Assembly: GCA_937989585.1 (NCBI GenBank)
Contig: CALKRW010000050.1
Location: 11,070 to 75,069, forward strand
Direction: 5' to 3'
Length of the DNA stretch: 64,000 nucleotides
Source: an uncultured Porphyromonadaceae bacterium
GTDB taxonomy: Bacteria > Bacteroidota > Bacteroidia > Bacteroidales > Muribaculaceae
Below are positions 1-9,184 of the stretch, one piece after another. Position 1 is the stretch's first letter. The number at the start of each line of letters is the position of its first letter. The notes beneath the pieces were generated by a model. It was given only the letters and a program-made list of their open reading frames with translations. It made no database searches and was not told the origin of the DNA. The translations under genes were made by a program, and so were the position numbers.

Positions 1-61
1 TAGTCAGACCGTCAGGTCATACACCGATACAAAATACATAAACAACAAAAACATAAGAACT

Positions 62-334
62 ATGAACGTCAAACCTCTTGCAGACAGAGTAATAATCCGT
101 CCCACAGCCGCCGAGGAAGTCACCGTCGCCGGCATCATCATCCCTGACTCGGCCAAGGAGAAACCCCTCAAAGGCACCGTGCTTGCCGTCGGTCCGGGCA
201 CCAAGGACGAACCCATGGAACTTAAAGCCGACGACACAGTCCTGTATGGCAAATACGCAGGCACCGAAGTCGAGATCGAGGGCGAGAAGGTCCTCATCAT
301 GCGCCAGAACGAAGTCCTCGCCATCCTCGGCTGA
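62..334 (+). CDS. groES: Co-chaperonin GroES
   Basis: This 90-residue protein is the lid of the GroEL folding chamber in the cytoplasm. It has the normal GroES length and order: an N-terminal KPLADRVIIRP strand, a mobile loop around residues 18-32 ending in a GIIIPDSAKEKP-like stretch, a GTVLAVGPG turn, and a YGKYAGTEVEIEGE strand near the C-terminus. The ATG at 62 gives the expected N-terminus and sits in an A-rich context with no Shine-Dalgarno site, as is usual in this phylum. groEL follows 74 bases later on the same strand, so the two form the standard groESL operon. The promoter is not visible in the 61 upstream bases and probably lies outside the window. Confidence 0.98.
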   Translation: MNVKPLADRVIIRPTAAEEVTVAGIIIPDSAKEKPLKGTVLAVGPGTKDEPMELKADDTVLYGKYAGTEVEIEGEKVLIMRQNEVLAILG

Positions 335-396
335 GACCGCGCACGGCATTCCGGATATTAATTAAGAATTATTACTGTACGTCGCTACATAATTAA

Positions 397-2034
<1,638 letters not shown>

Positions 2035-2065
2035 TTCTCGGACGAATTCATTAACACTTCCCTTA

Positions 2066-2105
2066 CAGGCGCCTGCACCTTCCCGTGCGGGCGCCTGACT
2101 TTTTA
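2066..2105 (+). terminator. Terminator after groEL
   Basis: The arms CAGGCGCC (from 2066) and GGCGCCTG (ending 2097) form a long GC-rich hairpin extended inwards by TGCAC/GTGCG, followed by a T tract. It closes the groESL operon. Confidence 0.85.
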
Positions 2106-2143
2106 TAAATAAAATACCCTTGAAAAATATTTTCCCCCTAAAG

Positions 2144-2175
2144 TTTCGCCATTTGGGGAGAAAAGACTATTTTTG
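2144..2175 (+). promoter_or_regulatory. Bacteroidota-type promoter for the OmpA/TPR lipoprotein
   Basis: TATTTTTG at 2168-2175 fits the -7 consensus TAnnTTTG exactly. A TTTC at 2144-2147 lies 20 bases before it at the normal -33 distance. Transcription would begin near 2182, leaving a leader of about 40 bases before the ATG at 2222. Confidence 0.6.
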
Positions 2176-2221
2176 TACCCAAATACGCAAACTAACTAAC
2201 CCTATAATAAAAACAACCCAC

Positions 2222-3910
2222 ATGAAACAAAAACTCTGTCTGGCAGTCGCACTGTCTTCAGTAGTGCTTCTGTCGTCCTGCGGCAAGAAACTCGCGCCCC
2301 TCAGCGCTGACTACTTCACCACAAACCCCAATCCCCTTGAGGTTGTCGGCGATTATGTTCCCGCTACTGTAACCGGCAATCTCCCCGCAAAGTATTTCCA
2401 GAAGAACGCCGTTCTCACCGTTACCCCCGTACTCGTTTACAACGGCACCGAGACAGCATCCCAGCCCTATGCATTCCAGGGCGAGAAGGTTCGCGGCAAC
2501 AACCCCGTCATCTCTTACAACAATGGCGGTACAATCACCATCCCCGCCAACTACCTCTACAACGCCGACATGGCCAAGTCATCTCTCGAACTTGCCTTCA
2601 CCGTCAACCAGGGCAACAAGGAATATGTCCTTCCCCGCGTTAAAGTTGCCAACGGCGTCATCGCTACCGCCGCAATGGCAAACCCAGCAACCGTAAATCC
2701 CGCCCTCGGTGCTGATGCATTCCAGAAGGTCATCAACCAGAAGTATGCCGCAGACATCATGTTCCTCATCAACCAGGCCAACCTCCGCGCCGGCCAGCTC
2801 AACTCCGACGCAATGCAGGAACTCCGCAACCAGATCGCAGCAACTGCCGGCAACGACAAACTCCAGCTCGACGAAATCAACATCCAGGCATACGCTTCGC
2901 CCGACGGCACCTACGCCTTCAACGAGAAACTCGCCGAGAAACGTGAGCAGAACACACGCGGCTACGTACAGGGCAACCTGAAGAAAGACAACCTCGCCGA
3001 ATTCCAGAACCTCACCGCAAACTTCACCGCCGAGGACTGGGAAGGCTTCCAGAAACTCGTATCTCAGTCCAACATCCAGGACAAGGAACTCATCCTCGAG
3101 GTACTGAAGATGTACAAGGATCCCGACCAGCGCGAGCAGGAAATCCACAACATGTCCAGCGTATTCGAAGTACTCGCCGAGGAAATCCTTCCCCAGCTCC
3201 GCTACTCTCGCATCACGGCATCCATCAACGTCATCGGCAAGAGCAACGACGAGATCAACCAGCTCTTCAACACCGATCCTTCACAACTCAGCGTTGAGGA
3301 AATCCTCTATGCCGCTACCCTCACCAACGACAACAACCGTCGCATGGAAATCTACAAGAAGGCCACCGAACTCTATCCCAACGACTACCGCACTTGGAAT
3401 GACCTCGGCATGACTCAGTACATAGCCGCTGACTACAACAACGCAGGCAAGTCCTTCGCCAAGGCCGCCCAGCTCGCTCCCCAGGGTGCTGAGCCCAAGG
3501 TTAACCTCGGCCTCATGGAACTCCTCAACGGCAACTACGCAGCCGCCAAGAACTACTTCGGCACCGCTGCCGGTCCCGCCGCCCTCAATGACGCCCTCGG
3601 TGTTTACTACCTGAAGACCGGTGACAACGCTGCAGCCGCACGTGCTTTCGCCGACTCGAAGAGCGACAACGCCGCCCTCGCTCAGATTCTCACCAAGGAC
3701 TACACCAAGGCTAAACAGACTCTCGATGCCATCGCCGCTCCCGATGCCGTAACCTACTACCTCAAGGCTATCCTCGGCGCTCGCACCAACAACGAGCAGG
3801 CTGTAGTCAACAACCTCCGCAAGGCCATCAGCCTCGACAACAAACTCGCTGCCAAGGCTGCAACCGACCTCGAGTTCGCCAACTTCAACATCGCAAGCCT
3901 CCTCAACTAA
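2222..3910 (+). CDS. Lipoprotein with OmpA-like segment and TPR repeats
   Basis: The protein of about 562 residues begins at ATG 2222, which puts a clean lipoprotein signal at the N-terminus (LSSC, lipidated Cys 20); the reading frame is open further upstream, but that extension crosses the promoter and is rejected. Residues about 30-190 form a beta-rich region of unknown type. Near residue 225 it has ASPDGTYAFNEKLAEKR, matching the pattern of OmpA-like peptidoglycan-associated domains (strand, SPxG, Asn, RA/RE helix). Residues about 385-460 hold TPR-like helices (YPNDYRTWNDLG, APQGAEPKVNLG). It is probably anchored in the outer membrane and may touch the cell wall. The codon bias is as strong as that of groEL, which suggests an abundant protein. 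The exact role is unknown. Confidence 0.85.
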   Translation: MKQKLCLAVALSSVVLLSSCGKKLAPLSADYFTTNPNPLEVVGDYVPATVTGNLPAKYFQKNAVLTVTPVLVYNGTETASQPYAFQGEKVRGNNPVISYNNGGTITIPANYLYNADMAKSSLELAFTVNQGNKEYVLPRVKVANGVIATAAMANPATVNPALGADAFQKVINQKYAADIMFLINQANLRAGQLNSDAMQELRNQIAATAGNDKLQLDEINIQAYASPDGTYAFNEKLAEKREQNTRGYVQGNLKKDNLAEFQNLTANFTAEDWEGFQKLVSQSNIQDKELILEVLKMYKDPDQREQEIHNMSSVFEVLAEEILPQLRYSRITASINVIGKSNDEINQLFNTDPSQLSVEEILYAATLTNDNNRRMEIYKKATELYPNDYRTWNDLGMTQYIAADYNNAGKSFAKAAQLAPQGAEPKVNLGLMELLNGNYAAAKNYFGTAAGPAALNDALGVYYLKTGDNAAAARAFADSKSDNAALAQILTKDYTKAKQTLDAIAAPDAVTYYLKAILGARTNNEQAVVNNLRKAISLDNKLAAKAATDLEFANFNIASLLN

Positions 3911-3969
3911 TCCGCTTCACGACAAACCCACCCGCCAAGCGGCCAACCCCGCTTAGCGACCACACAACC

Positions 3970-4008
3970 ACGGCGGTGTGCCTCCCCGGCACACCGCCGT
4001 TCCTTTTT
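3970..4008 (+). terminator. Terminator after the OmpA/TPR lipoprotein
   Basis: There are perfect 13-base arms, ACGGCGGTGTGCC (3970-3982) and its complement (3988-4000), around a TCCCC loop, followed by TCCTTTTT. The next 300 bases (about 4010-4330) hold no gene or signal that I can support. Confidence 0.92.
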
Positions 4009-4330
4009 CACTCCGGATTAATTCCACTCCAACACACATGTCACCGCTCCTCGACTACCTCGGGAATATCGCGCAACCCGGGATCATCGAGATAACTTTG
4101 ATAACACTGATTCCTCTGATAATTTCTCATTTTCACACCAAGGTTCATTACCCACACCAACGGACCAGCATCAGCGGCACCGTTGCCATTATGCCGAATG
4201 TTGCAGGTATCAGCGCATGCGATCGACCCCGTCCCCCATCACTCTGCCTAAACATTTATATCGTCACCTCTCTTCCCGAAAAAATATCCCCTCAATCATA
4301 ATTTTACATATATAATTTCCAAATTTTAAT

Positions 4331-4338
4331 TACCTTTG
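4331..4338 (+). promoter_or_regulatory. Promoter (-7 box) of the structured RNA candidate
   Basis: TACCTTTG fits TAnnTTTG exactly and is followed by CA, as at many promoters in this window. An AT-rich stretch with TTTA at 4303-4306 lies near the -33 position. Transcription should start near 4345. Confidence 0.65.
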
Positions 4339-4344
4339 CATTTG

Positions 4345-4657
4345 CAGACCGAACGCAGAGCATCACAATGGGTTAGCGGGCGGAAAGCATATGATATTTT
4401 GGATGCGTTTACTCGACGCTCTTTCTTGGCTTGTTGAAACCTGGAAAACTTCAATCACTGTCAGGAATGTGGCAAACGGTAGATGCCTTTTGGATATGTT
4501 TAGTCCATCCGTGTCGGGCGCGCGAGCGTCCTCCCCGGGTGTATTTACACATATTCTGCGTGAGGCTTCTGCGTGTTTGTCCGTTCTACAGTGATGGGCA
4601 ATTCCAGGGCCTCAACAAGCAGGACGGGCAACAGTGTGGTTCTCACGCATTCTTTTT
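4345..4657 (+). ncRNA. Large structured RNA candidate (or structured leader of the BspA-like gene)
   Basis: No convincing protein is encoded here, but complementary arms nest in strict order. GGATGCGT (4401-4408) pairs with ACGCATTC (4645-4652), GCTTGTTGA (4429-4437) with TCAACAAGC (4612-4620), CCTGGAA (4440-4446) with TTCCAGG (4602-4608), ATCACTG (4454-4460) with CAGTGAT (4589-4595), GGAATG (4464-4469) with CGTTCT (4582-4587), GGCAAAC (4471-4477) with GTTTGTC (4575-4581), and AGATGCC (4481-4487) with GGCTTCT (4564-4570, one mismatch). The head, 4488-4563, holds three local hairpins, one of them GGGCGC-GCGA-GCGTCC (4516-4531) with a GNRA loop. The outermost helix is followed directly by TTTTT (4653-4657). 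The element is therefore bounded by a promoter and a terminator-like end. I do not recognise the family. It could be a free RNA or a leader acting on the gene at 4714. Confidence 0.7.
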
Positions 4658-4713
4658 ATATTGATTATCAGCCGTCATAGGGAGCCTGCCGGCAATCGAT
4701 TAAAATAACAGTG

Positions 4714-5643
4714 ATGAAAAAATCCTTACTCCTGTTGATCGGAATGTTTGCAACGTTCCCCATGCTGTCCCGCGACTTCACTTATACCTACGAGGGGCAG
4801 ACACTAACCTACTATGTTCTTGACGAGTCAGACAAAACCTGCCGGACCAAAGCCAGCGATAAGAGCATATCAGGCTCGCTCATAATTCCCTCTGTCGCAA
4901 AAGACGGCGAGACTGAATACACCGTGACTTCTATAGACTTCTGGGGTTTCATGAATTGCTCCGGTCTGACTTCGGTGAGTATTCCATCTTCCGTGACGTC
5001 TATAGGCCAATTCGCATTCAAGAACTGCTCCGGCCTGACCTCACTAACAATCCCCGTTTCCATTGATTACATCAGCCAGTCCGCTTTCGAAAACTGCATC
5101 GGACTAACTTCGATTACTATTCCGAATTCCGTTACTGCGATCGGTCAGGTTGCATTTCGTGGATGTACAGGCCTCTCTTCGCTAGAGATTCCCAATTCTG
5201 TAACGTCTATCGGCAATCTGGCTTTCGCCCATTGTTCCGGCCTCACTTCTGTTGAAATTTCAAATTCCGTGACTTCTATCGGCGATTTTGCTTTCGCATA
5301 TTGCCCTGCTCTTACTGATATATATTATAAAACGACAGACCCTGTCGAGGCCAATAAAAACATTTTTGATGACAATGTCTACACCACCGCAACTCTGAAT
5401 GTTGCACTAGGAAGCCTCGACAAGGCACGTTCGACCAATCCATGGGCTTCATTTGCAAACATCAGAGAAACCGGCACCTCCGCTGTCGAAAACATAGATA
5501 CAGACAGCATCGGCATCGACTTCAACGCCCCCGTCGAGGTCTACAACCTCCAAGGCATCCGCGTCTCCGACGCCCTTGACAGCCTTCCCCGCGGCATCTA
5601 CATCGTACGTCAGGCCAACACCATCAAGAAAATCGCCATCTGA
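4714..5643 (+). CDS. BspA-like leucine-rich-repeat surface protein
   Basis: The protein of 309 residues has a signal peptide (MKKSLLLLIGMFATFPMLS) and then about six tandem 23-residue BspA/TpLRR-type repeats at about residues 75-205, with the pattern CSGLTSVxIPxSVTSIGxxAF. The last 40 residues (VYNLQGIRV ... LPRGIYIV) look like a C-terminal sorting domain of the type IX secretion system, so the protein is probably exported to the cell surface. BspA-like repeats in related bacteria bind host proteins or other cells; that role here is inference. ATG 4714 is preferred to the GTG immediately before it. The gene lies 57 bases after the structured RNA candidate and is closed by a terminator. Confidence 0.9.
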   Translation: MKKSLLLLIGMFATFPMLSRDFTYTYEGQTLTYYVLDESDKTCRTKASDKSISGSLIIPSVAKDGETEYTVTSIDFWGFMNCSGLTSVSIPSSVTSIGQFAFKNCSGLTSLTIPVSIDYISQSAFENCIGLTSITIPNSVTAIGQVAFRGCTGLSSLEIPNSVTSIGNLAFAHCSGLTSVEISNSVTSIGDFAFAYCPALTDIYYKTTDPVEANKNIFDDNVYTTATLNVALGSLDKARSTNPWASFANIRETGTSAVENIDTDSIGIDFNAPVEVYNLQGIRVSDALDSLPRGIYIVRQANTIKKIAI

Positions 5644-5676
5644 CCCTCTCCAAAACACACAACAACCCTAATCCCC

Positions 5677-5714
5677 GACGGCGCGAGACTCTGGCCCCGC
5701 GCCGTCTCTTTCTC
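5677..5714 (+). terminator. Terminator after the BspA-like gene
   Basis: The arms GACGGCGCG (5677-5685) and CGCGCCGTC (5698-5706) are perfect, followed by TCTTTCTC. Confidence 0.8.
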
Positions 5715-5881
5715 ACTTTCCCTCAAATTATATTCCATCCGAGCATCTCGGGCATCTTGAGAATCTTAAAAAAATTCCTCTTTCCGAAAAAATTTTCTTC
5801 TTGATAAAAAATTTTGATAAAAAATTTTCAAATTTTGCCAATCTATTCAGACGGCGGAACACTTTCGCCCATTTCATGTCG

Positions 5882-5889
5882 TAACTTTG
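5882..5889 (+). promoter_or_regulatory. Promoter (-7 box) in the gene-poor stretch
   Basis: TAACTTTG fits the -7 consensus exactly and is followed by CA. A GAGGC/GCCTC hairpin (5900-5915) lies at the start of the predicted transcript. The only possible product is the small open frame at 5994. Confidence 0.55.
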
Positions 5890-5993
5890 CATCGCGTTCG
5901 AGGCTGATCGGCCTCATTCGGTGATTTGGTGAGTAAAACAACAGTGTGTCAAAAAAACTAGTCAAACCTTTAAAATTAAATTCTTAATCAACT

Positions 5994-6074
5994 ATGTATC
6001 CAAACAGATTGTACCCAAGAAACAAAAATCCCGCATGGCGGCCCAAACATCCCCAGACCTTAGGGCATCTCTGA
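5994..6074 (+). CDS. Possible small protein of 26 residues
   Basis: The frame runs from ATG 5994 to TGA 6074 and encodes a short basic, proline-rich peptide (begins MYPNRLYPRN, ends HPQTLGHL). The main support is its setting: an exact promoter box about 105 bases upstream and a start context (TTCTTAATCAACT before ATG) like that of real genes in the window, for example greA. It has no signal peptide or membrane segment and I recognise no family. A chance open frame of this length is quite possible, so it is a candidate only. Confidence 0.3.
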   Translation: MYPNRLYPRNKNPAWRPKHPQTLGHL

Positions 6075-6500
6075 ATTCTCGGGATTCTCTGGATTCTCGG
6101 GTTCCTTCGAGAATCTCGAGTCTATCGGACACGGCCCCAATTTGCAAGGACGCAAATTTTTGCGTCCGCCCCGCCCCCTAATCCCCTCTAATTCTTCGAG
6201 GCTCTCGAGATTCTCGGGCTCCTTGAGAATCACGGAACTTTATCACTAATCACCCAGACCTGAAACTTAATAAACCGATCACCTCGAACGCACTCACCAT
6301 CCAATCAGGGCCCTGATTTTCAACCATAACAATCACCACTCACCATTCCCAATCATCTCATTAATCCCATTATTCCCATCAAAATTATGAAAAATACATC
6401 CAAACCCCGACATTTGACAATTCACTTTATGAAATTCCATCCCGTCGGTTTCACGTAGCGGCCTCCCGCCACGGCATCAAGCCTGACTCGCGGAAACAGC

Positions 6501-6526
6501 AACGGACCCGCTGCTGCAGGTCCGTT
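6501..6526 (-). terminator. Hairpin after the DUF1846 gene
   Basis: AACGGACC (6501-6508) and GGTCCGTT (6519-6526) form a perfect 8-base-pair stem just past the stop codon of the minus-strand gene. A clear T tract is lacking on the transcript side, so it may stabilise the 3' end rather than terminate. Confidence 0.4.
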
Positions 6527-6551
6527 ACCGTAAAAAATTATATCGCAGGAT

Positions 6552-8015
6552 TCAACGCTTGCGGGCCGGATCGCACGTAAGTCCGATTCCAAGACGGCGG
6601 AAAATCTTCCGGTCAACCTCTCCGAGCATAACCGTGGAATGAACCTGACACCCGCGCAATTGTGGCAGTTGCGCGAGAGCTTTCGCACAGTCCTCGTCGC
6701 GTGGTGACAGTACTGACAGCGCCACAAGAACCTCATCCGTATGCAGACGTGGATTCCGCGAGTTCAGATAGTCCGTCTTCGTATGCTGTATCGGCTCTAT
6801 CAGTGCCTGCGGTATAAGCTTCACCGAATGGTCGATGCCCGCAAGTTGCTTTATGGCATTAAGTATGAGGGCCGCACTGGGACCGAGCAGATCGGAAGTC
6901 TCTGCCGTTACCAGCGAACCGTCGGGCAACTCGATGGCGGAACAGGGACGTCCCGACCGTTCTGCACGCTCTTTGGCGGCAACTACCGGCCGACGGAATG
7001 CGGGCGTAATCTTCAACTGATTGAAGAGCAGTTGAATCTTGGCCACCTCCCCCTCGGCATTCTCGCCCATGGCGAGACGGTTGAGCGCATTATAATATCG
7101 GCGGACAACCTCGTTCTTTGAGGCCTCACAGCACACATCATCGTCACTTATGCAGAAACCTACCATATTGACACCCATATCCGTAGGCGACTTATAGGGG
7201 TTCTCTCCGTAGATGCCCTCGAACAGAGCATTCAGAACCGGGAAAATCTCTATGTCACGGTTATAGTTCACCGCCGTGCGCCCGTATGCCTCGAGGTGGA
7301 ACGGATCAATCATGTTGACATCGTTAAGGTCGGCCGTCGCTGCCTCATATGCGATGTTCACCGGATGCTTCAGCGGCAGGTTCCAGACCGGGAAGGTCTC
7401 GAACTTGGCATAGCCCGCGGTCACGCCTCGCTTGTTCTCATTATACAGCTGGCTCAGGCATACTGCCATCTTGCCGCTGCCAGGGCCCGGCGCGGTAACA
7501 ATCACCAGTTCACGCGAGGTCTCGACATAATCGTTGCGGCCGAAACCCTCGTCCGAGTCAATCAGGGCCACATTTGTCGGGTAACCCTCTATGGTATAAT
7601 GATAGTACACGCGTATGCCCATGCGCTCGAGGCGCTGACGGTAGGTGTCGGCCGAGCGCTGGCCGTTATAATGTGTGACCACAACGGAGCCCACCATGAA
7701 GCCCCGCTCAATGAATGCCTCGCGCAGGCGCAGTACATCGCGGTCATATGTGATGCCCAGGTCCTGACGCACCTTATTCTTTTCTATGTCACGCGCCGAA
7801 ATGACTATGACGATTTCGGCACGGTCACGCAACTGTGCGAGCATTCGCAATTTACTGTCAGGCTCGAAGCCGGGAAGCACACGGCTGGCATGATAGTCAT
7901 CGAATAACTTGCCTCCTAATTCAAGATAGAGTTTGTTGCCGAACTTAGCGATACGCTCCTTGATGTGTTCTGATTGGATGCGCACATAGCGCTCGTTGTC
8001 AAAGCCTGTTTTCAC
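6552..8015 (-). CDS. DUF1846 family protein
   Basis: This 487-residue cytoplasmic protein matches the DUF1846 family over its full length. It starts MKTGFDNERYVRIQSEHI, has ELGGKLFDDYHASRVLPGF near residues 31-50, and carries a glycine-rich TAPGPGSGK segment at about residues 170-178 that resembles a phosphate-binding loop. The family has known structures, but I know of no firmly assigned reaction, so none is claimed. The start codon is GTG (8015), preceded by an A-rich stretch; its promoter is at 8116-8147, so it stands alone and divergent from the fimbrial operon. Its length is as expected and no damage is visible. Confidence 0.9.
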   Translation of the reverse strand: MKTGFDNERYVRIQSEHIKERIAKFGNKLYLELGGKLFDDYHASRVLPGFEPDSKLRMLAQLRDRAEIVIVISARDIEKNKVRQDLGITYDRDVLRLREAFIERGFMVGSVVVTHYNGQRSADTYRQRLERMGIRVYYHYTIEGYPTNVALIDSDEGFGRNDYVETSRELVIVTAPGPGSGKMAVCLSQLYNENKRGVTAGYAKFETFPVWNLPLKHPVNIAYEAATADLNDVNMIDPFHLEAYGRTAVNYNRDIEIFPVLNALFEGIYGENPYKSPTDMGVNMVGFCISDDDVCCEASKNEVVRRYYNALNRLAMGENAEGEVAKIQLLFNQLKITPAFRRPVVAAKERAERSGRPCSAIELPDGSLVTAETSDLLGPSAALILNAIKQLAGIDHSVKLIPQALIEPIQHTKTDYLNSRNPRLHTDEVLVALSVLSPRDEDCAKALAQLPQLRGCQVHSTVMLGEVDRKIFRRLGIGLTCDPARKR

Positions 8016-8115
8016 CTTAATTTATATTATATTTTGTAATGTTTCGGATTGCCGCGGATGGAATCATCTAGAACCCCATAAGACAAAATGCGAGACGACC
8101 TTGTCGTTCATTTTG

Positions 8116-8147
8116 CAAAATTACAAATTATTTCTTATTTGGGCAAA
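8116..8147 (-). promoter_or_regulatory. Promoter of the DUF1846 gene
   Basis: Read on the minus strand, TAATTTTG (8116-8123) is an exact -7 box and TTTG (8144-8147) lies 20 bases upstream at the -33 position. Just downstream, ACGAC (8095-8099) and GTCGT (8103-8107), flanked by AAAATG and CATTTT, form a hairpin at the very 5' end of the message. Confidence 0.8.
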
Positions 8148-8267
8148 TCAACTGATTTTCAAGGAAATTCAGGAAGACACAGGCACTGGTCGCGCACTTC
8201 TGGGGAAGTTGGCACAAAGCCAAGCAAAAAAGCCAAGAAATTGAATTATAGATTTTTGTGTTAAATA

Positions 8268-8299
8268 TTTGGAGAAATTGTTTGAATTGACTAATTTTG
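8268..8299 (+). promoter_or_regulatory. Promoter of the fimbrial operon
   Basis: TTTG (8268-8271), 20 bases, then TAATTTTG (8292-8299) fits the Bacteroidota consensus exactly. Transcription should start near 8306, giving a leader of roughly 190-250 bases before the first gene. No inverted repeats flank it, so I see no sign of an invertible promoter. Confidence 0.8.
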
Positions 8300-8491
8300 C
8301 GCTCGGAATAACTGAATCATAGAGGCTAAGGGAGGCTGTCGCTGATACTTGATACACTAAAACAAATAACATGACCTCCACTTAAATCATATGAACAGTT
8401 AAAAAACAACCATCAAATTAAGGTCAATAAGCAAAGGAGATTCATCATCGCAATGCTCTCAAGTGTGATATGATTTTTTATTATTTACACT

Positions 8492-9184
8492 ATGTCAACA
8501 TACCAATTGCTTAATTGCGCAATCAGGAATGCGATTTGCCGTGAAACCCGTACTATGATAGTGTCTGTCAGACAGGCATTATTTTCATTTGCTATGCCTT
8601 TTTGCTTCTTTGCCGCCGTTTTCCTGTCGGTTACATTGCCTGTACAAGGGACTCCCGTTCATACAGGCTTAGAGGGCTTGACGGACACCTTAAATAAAAG
8701 TAACGAAGTAAGTGTTTTTACAGAGACTCTTCTTTTCCCGAAAGCATCGTCTGCTGTTTTGCGGGATTTTGCGGAAAACGGGACGGCCATTGATTCAATC
8801 TGTCGTTTTTTTTCAGTTAATGACACTCGGGATATTGTTGGCATAAAGGTAATAGGTTCATATTCGCCCGAGGGTGAATATGCCTTCAATATAAATTTGG
8901 CGGAAACTCGCGCCCGCGCACTCGGCAGTTTGGTCCGGAAGATTGAACACGCCGTAGATCCGGAAATATCAATAAGCCATCCCGTTGTCGGACAGACAGA
9001 CGATTACCGGAGTCTGCGGAGCGCTGAACTGCAGATAGTTTACCACAACGCTGTGTCAGCCCGCAATATGTTGTTGCATCTCGATACTGTGCACCGGGAG
9101 GGAAGCGCAGGTGCAACGGGTGGGTGTGATTACGTCTTGGCGGGAACTTGCGGTTCCGATATGACAATTTTACCCCCCCACTAA
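8492..9184 (+). CDS. OmpA-like N-terminal half of a split DUF3575 fimbrial-locus protein
   Basis: The frame encodes 230 residues, with a hydrophobic signal segment at about residues 30-52; ATG 8555 (residue 22) may be the true start, because it gives a more typical signal peptide. Residues about 70-190 resemble an OmpA-like wall-binding domain, with GSYSPEGEYAFNINLAETRA as its hallmark. In related fimbrial loci such a domain is normally joined to a C-terminal DUF3575 domain in one protein. Here the frame stops at 9184, directly after a run of seven C (9173-9179), and the DUF3575 part continues in the -1 frame. One extra C, or a -1 ribosomal slip, would give one protein of about 439 residues. 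This half is the first gene of the fimbrial operon. Confidence 0.75.
   Translation: MSTYQLLNCAIRNAICRETRTMIVSVRQALFSFAMPFCFFAAVFLSVTLPVQGTPVHTGLEGLTDTLNKSNEVSVFTETLLFPKASSAVLRDFAENGTAIDSICRFFSVNDTRDIVGIKVIGSYSPEGEYAFNINLAETRARALGSLVRKIEHAVDPEISISHPVVGQTDDYRSLRSAELQIVYHNAVSARNMLLHLDTVHREGSAGATGGCDYVLAGTCGSDMTILPPH

Larger units (their letters stand above)
5743..6231. repeat. Three interspersed hairpin repeats, GATTCTC...GAGAATC
   Basis: The unit GATTCTC-GGGnTCCTT-GAGAATC occurs at 6092-6115 and 6209-6231, with a degenerate copy at 5743-5765 (GCATCTC arm). Each is an inverted repeat with 7-base arms and a similar GGG-rich loop. Further fragments (ATTCTCGGG, CTCTCGAG) surround the copies. The stretch 5644-6551 otherwise holds only the promoter and the small open frame described separately, plus a perfect 8-base-pair hairpin GGACGCAA/TTGCGTCC at 6148-6167 that has no T tract. 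The origin of the repeats is unknown. Confidence 0.6.

Noticed and set aside
4391..4664. Two short plus-strand frames within the first RNA candidate
   Set aside because: They overlap each other, have no family look, and lie over the nested helices, which explain the sequence better.
8016..8491. Invertible promoter for the fimbrial operon
   Set aside because: No inverted repeats flank the promoter and no recombinase gene is nearby.
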